From Thermodesulfatator sp. (lineage in GTDB: Bacteria > Desulfobacterota > Thermodesulfobacteria > Thermodesulfobacteriales > Thermodesulfobacteriaceae): a stretch of DNA of 11,692 nt. A model generated the notes under the pieces. It worked only from the letters and a program-made list of their open reading frames with translations. It searched no databases and was not told where the DNA came from. The stretch covers positions 1 through 11,692 of the forward strand of contig JALWCD010000073.1 of the NCBI GenBank assembly GCA_027036915.1, read 5' to 3'. How positions within the stretch are numbered: position 1 is the stretch's first letter; every line of letters starts with the position of its first letter. This document shows positions 11,692 to 11,692 of this stretch, piece by piece. The translations under genes were made by a program, and so were the position numbers.

Positions 11692-11692
11692 T

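Overview
The window looks like a bacterial chromosome from a motile, probably thermophilic lineage. Its proteins are rich in Glu, Lys, Arg and Leu, genes overlap tightly, and Shine-Dalgarno sequences are strong (AAGGAGG type). Gene content (DUF2802 beside chemotaxis genes, a P-II-like protein, a FliK-like protein, hybrid CheA) would suit Thermodesulfobacteriota or a related deltaproteobacterial-type group. That taxonomic guess is inference from the style of the sequence, not from a marker gene.

Region 1 (1-931): an AT-richer island, about 40-45% G+C by counting sample lines. It carries a compact BrnT/BrnA-type toxin-antitoxin pair on the minus strand with a clear TATAAT promoter and an inverted repeat at the predicted transcription start. 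Its left side (1-62) is a truncated copy of the 5' part of aroK, nearly identical to the same part of the intact aroK at 985-1046. The TA pair therefore lies between direct repeats of aroK sequence, as if inserted or duplicated into this gene.

Region 2 (932-3246): housekeeping genes. aroK (shikimate kinase, +) converges on ychF (Obg-like GTPase/ATPase, -), with their stop codons sharing one CTTAAG sequence. A 78-bp divergent spacer separates ychF from a conserved HNH endonuclease gene (+), which in turn overlaps the end of the next operon tail to tail.

Region 3 (3231-11269, all minus strand; transcription runs from high to low coordinates): a tightly packed chemosensory/motility operon in the order DUF2802 membrane protein, FliK-like protein, pyruvate-kinase-C-terminal-like protein, CheY, CheB, CheR, CheA (hybrid with two CheW-like domains and a receiver), DnaJ-like co-chaperone, CheW. 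Most junctions overlap by 1-29 bp or are separated by no more than 12 bp, which suggests one transcript with translational coupling. CheA phosphorylates CheY and CheB; CheR and CheB set receptor methylation; CheW couples CheA to receptors. No receptor, CheC, CheD or CheZ gene is in the window. The DnaJ-like, PK_C-like and FliK-like members are the unusual parts.

Region 4 (11295-11692): a P-II-family signalling protein 25 bp upstream of the operon and in the same direction. It keeps the nucleotide-binding loops but lacks the uridylylated tyrosine of classical GlnB. It could be the first gene of the operon or a separate unit. Its upstream region contains two ATTTAAA repeats 11 bp apart before the window ends.
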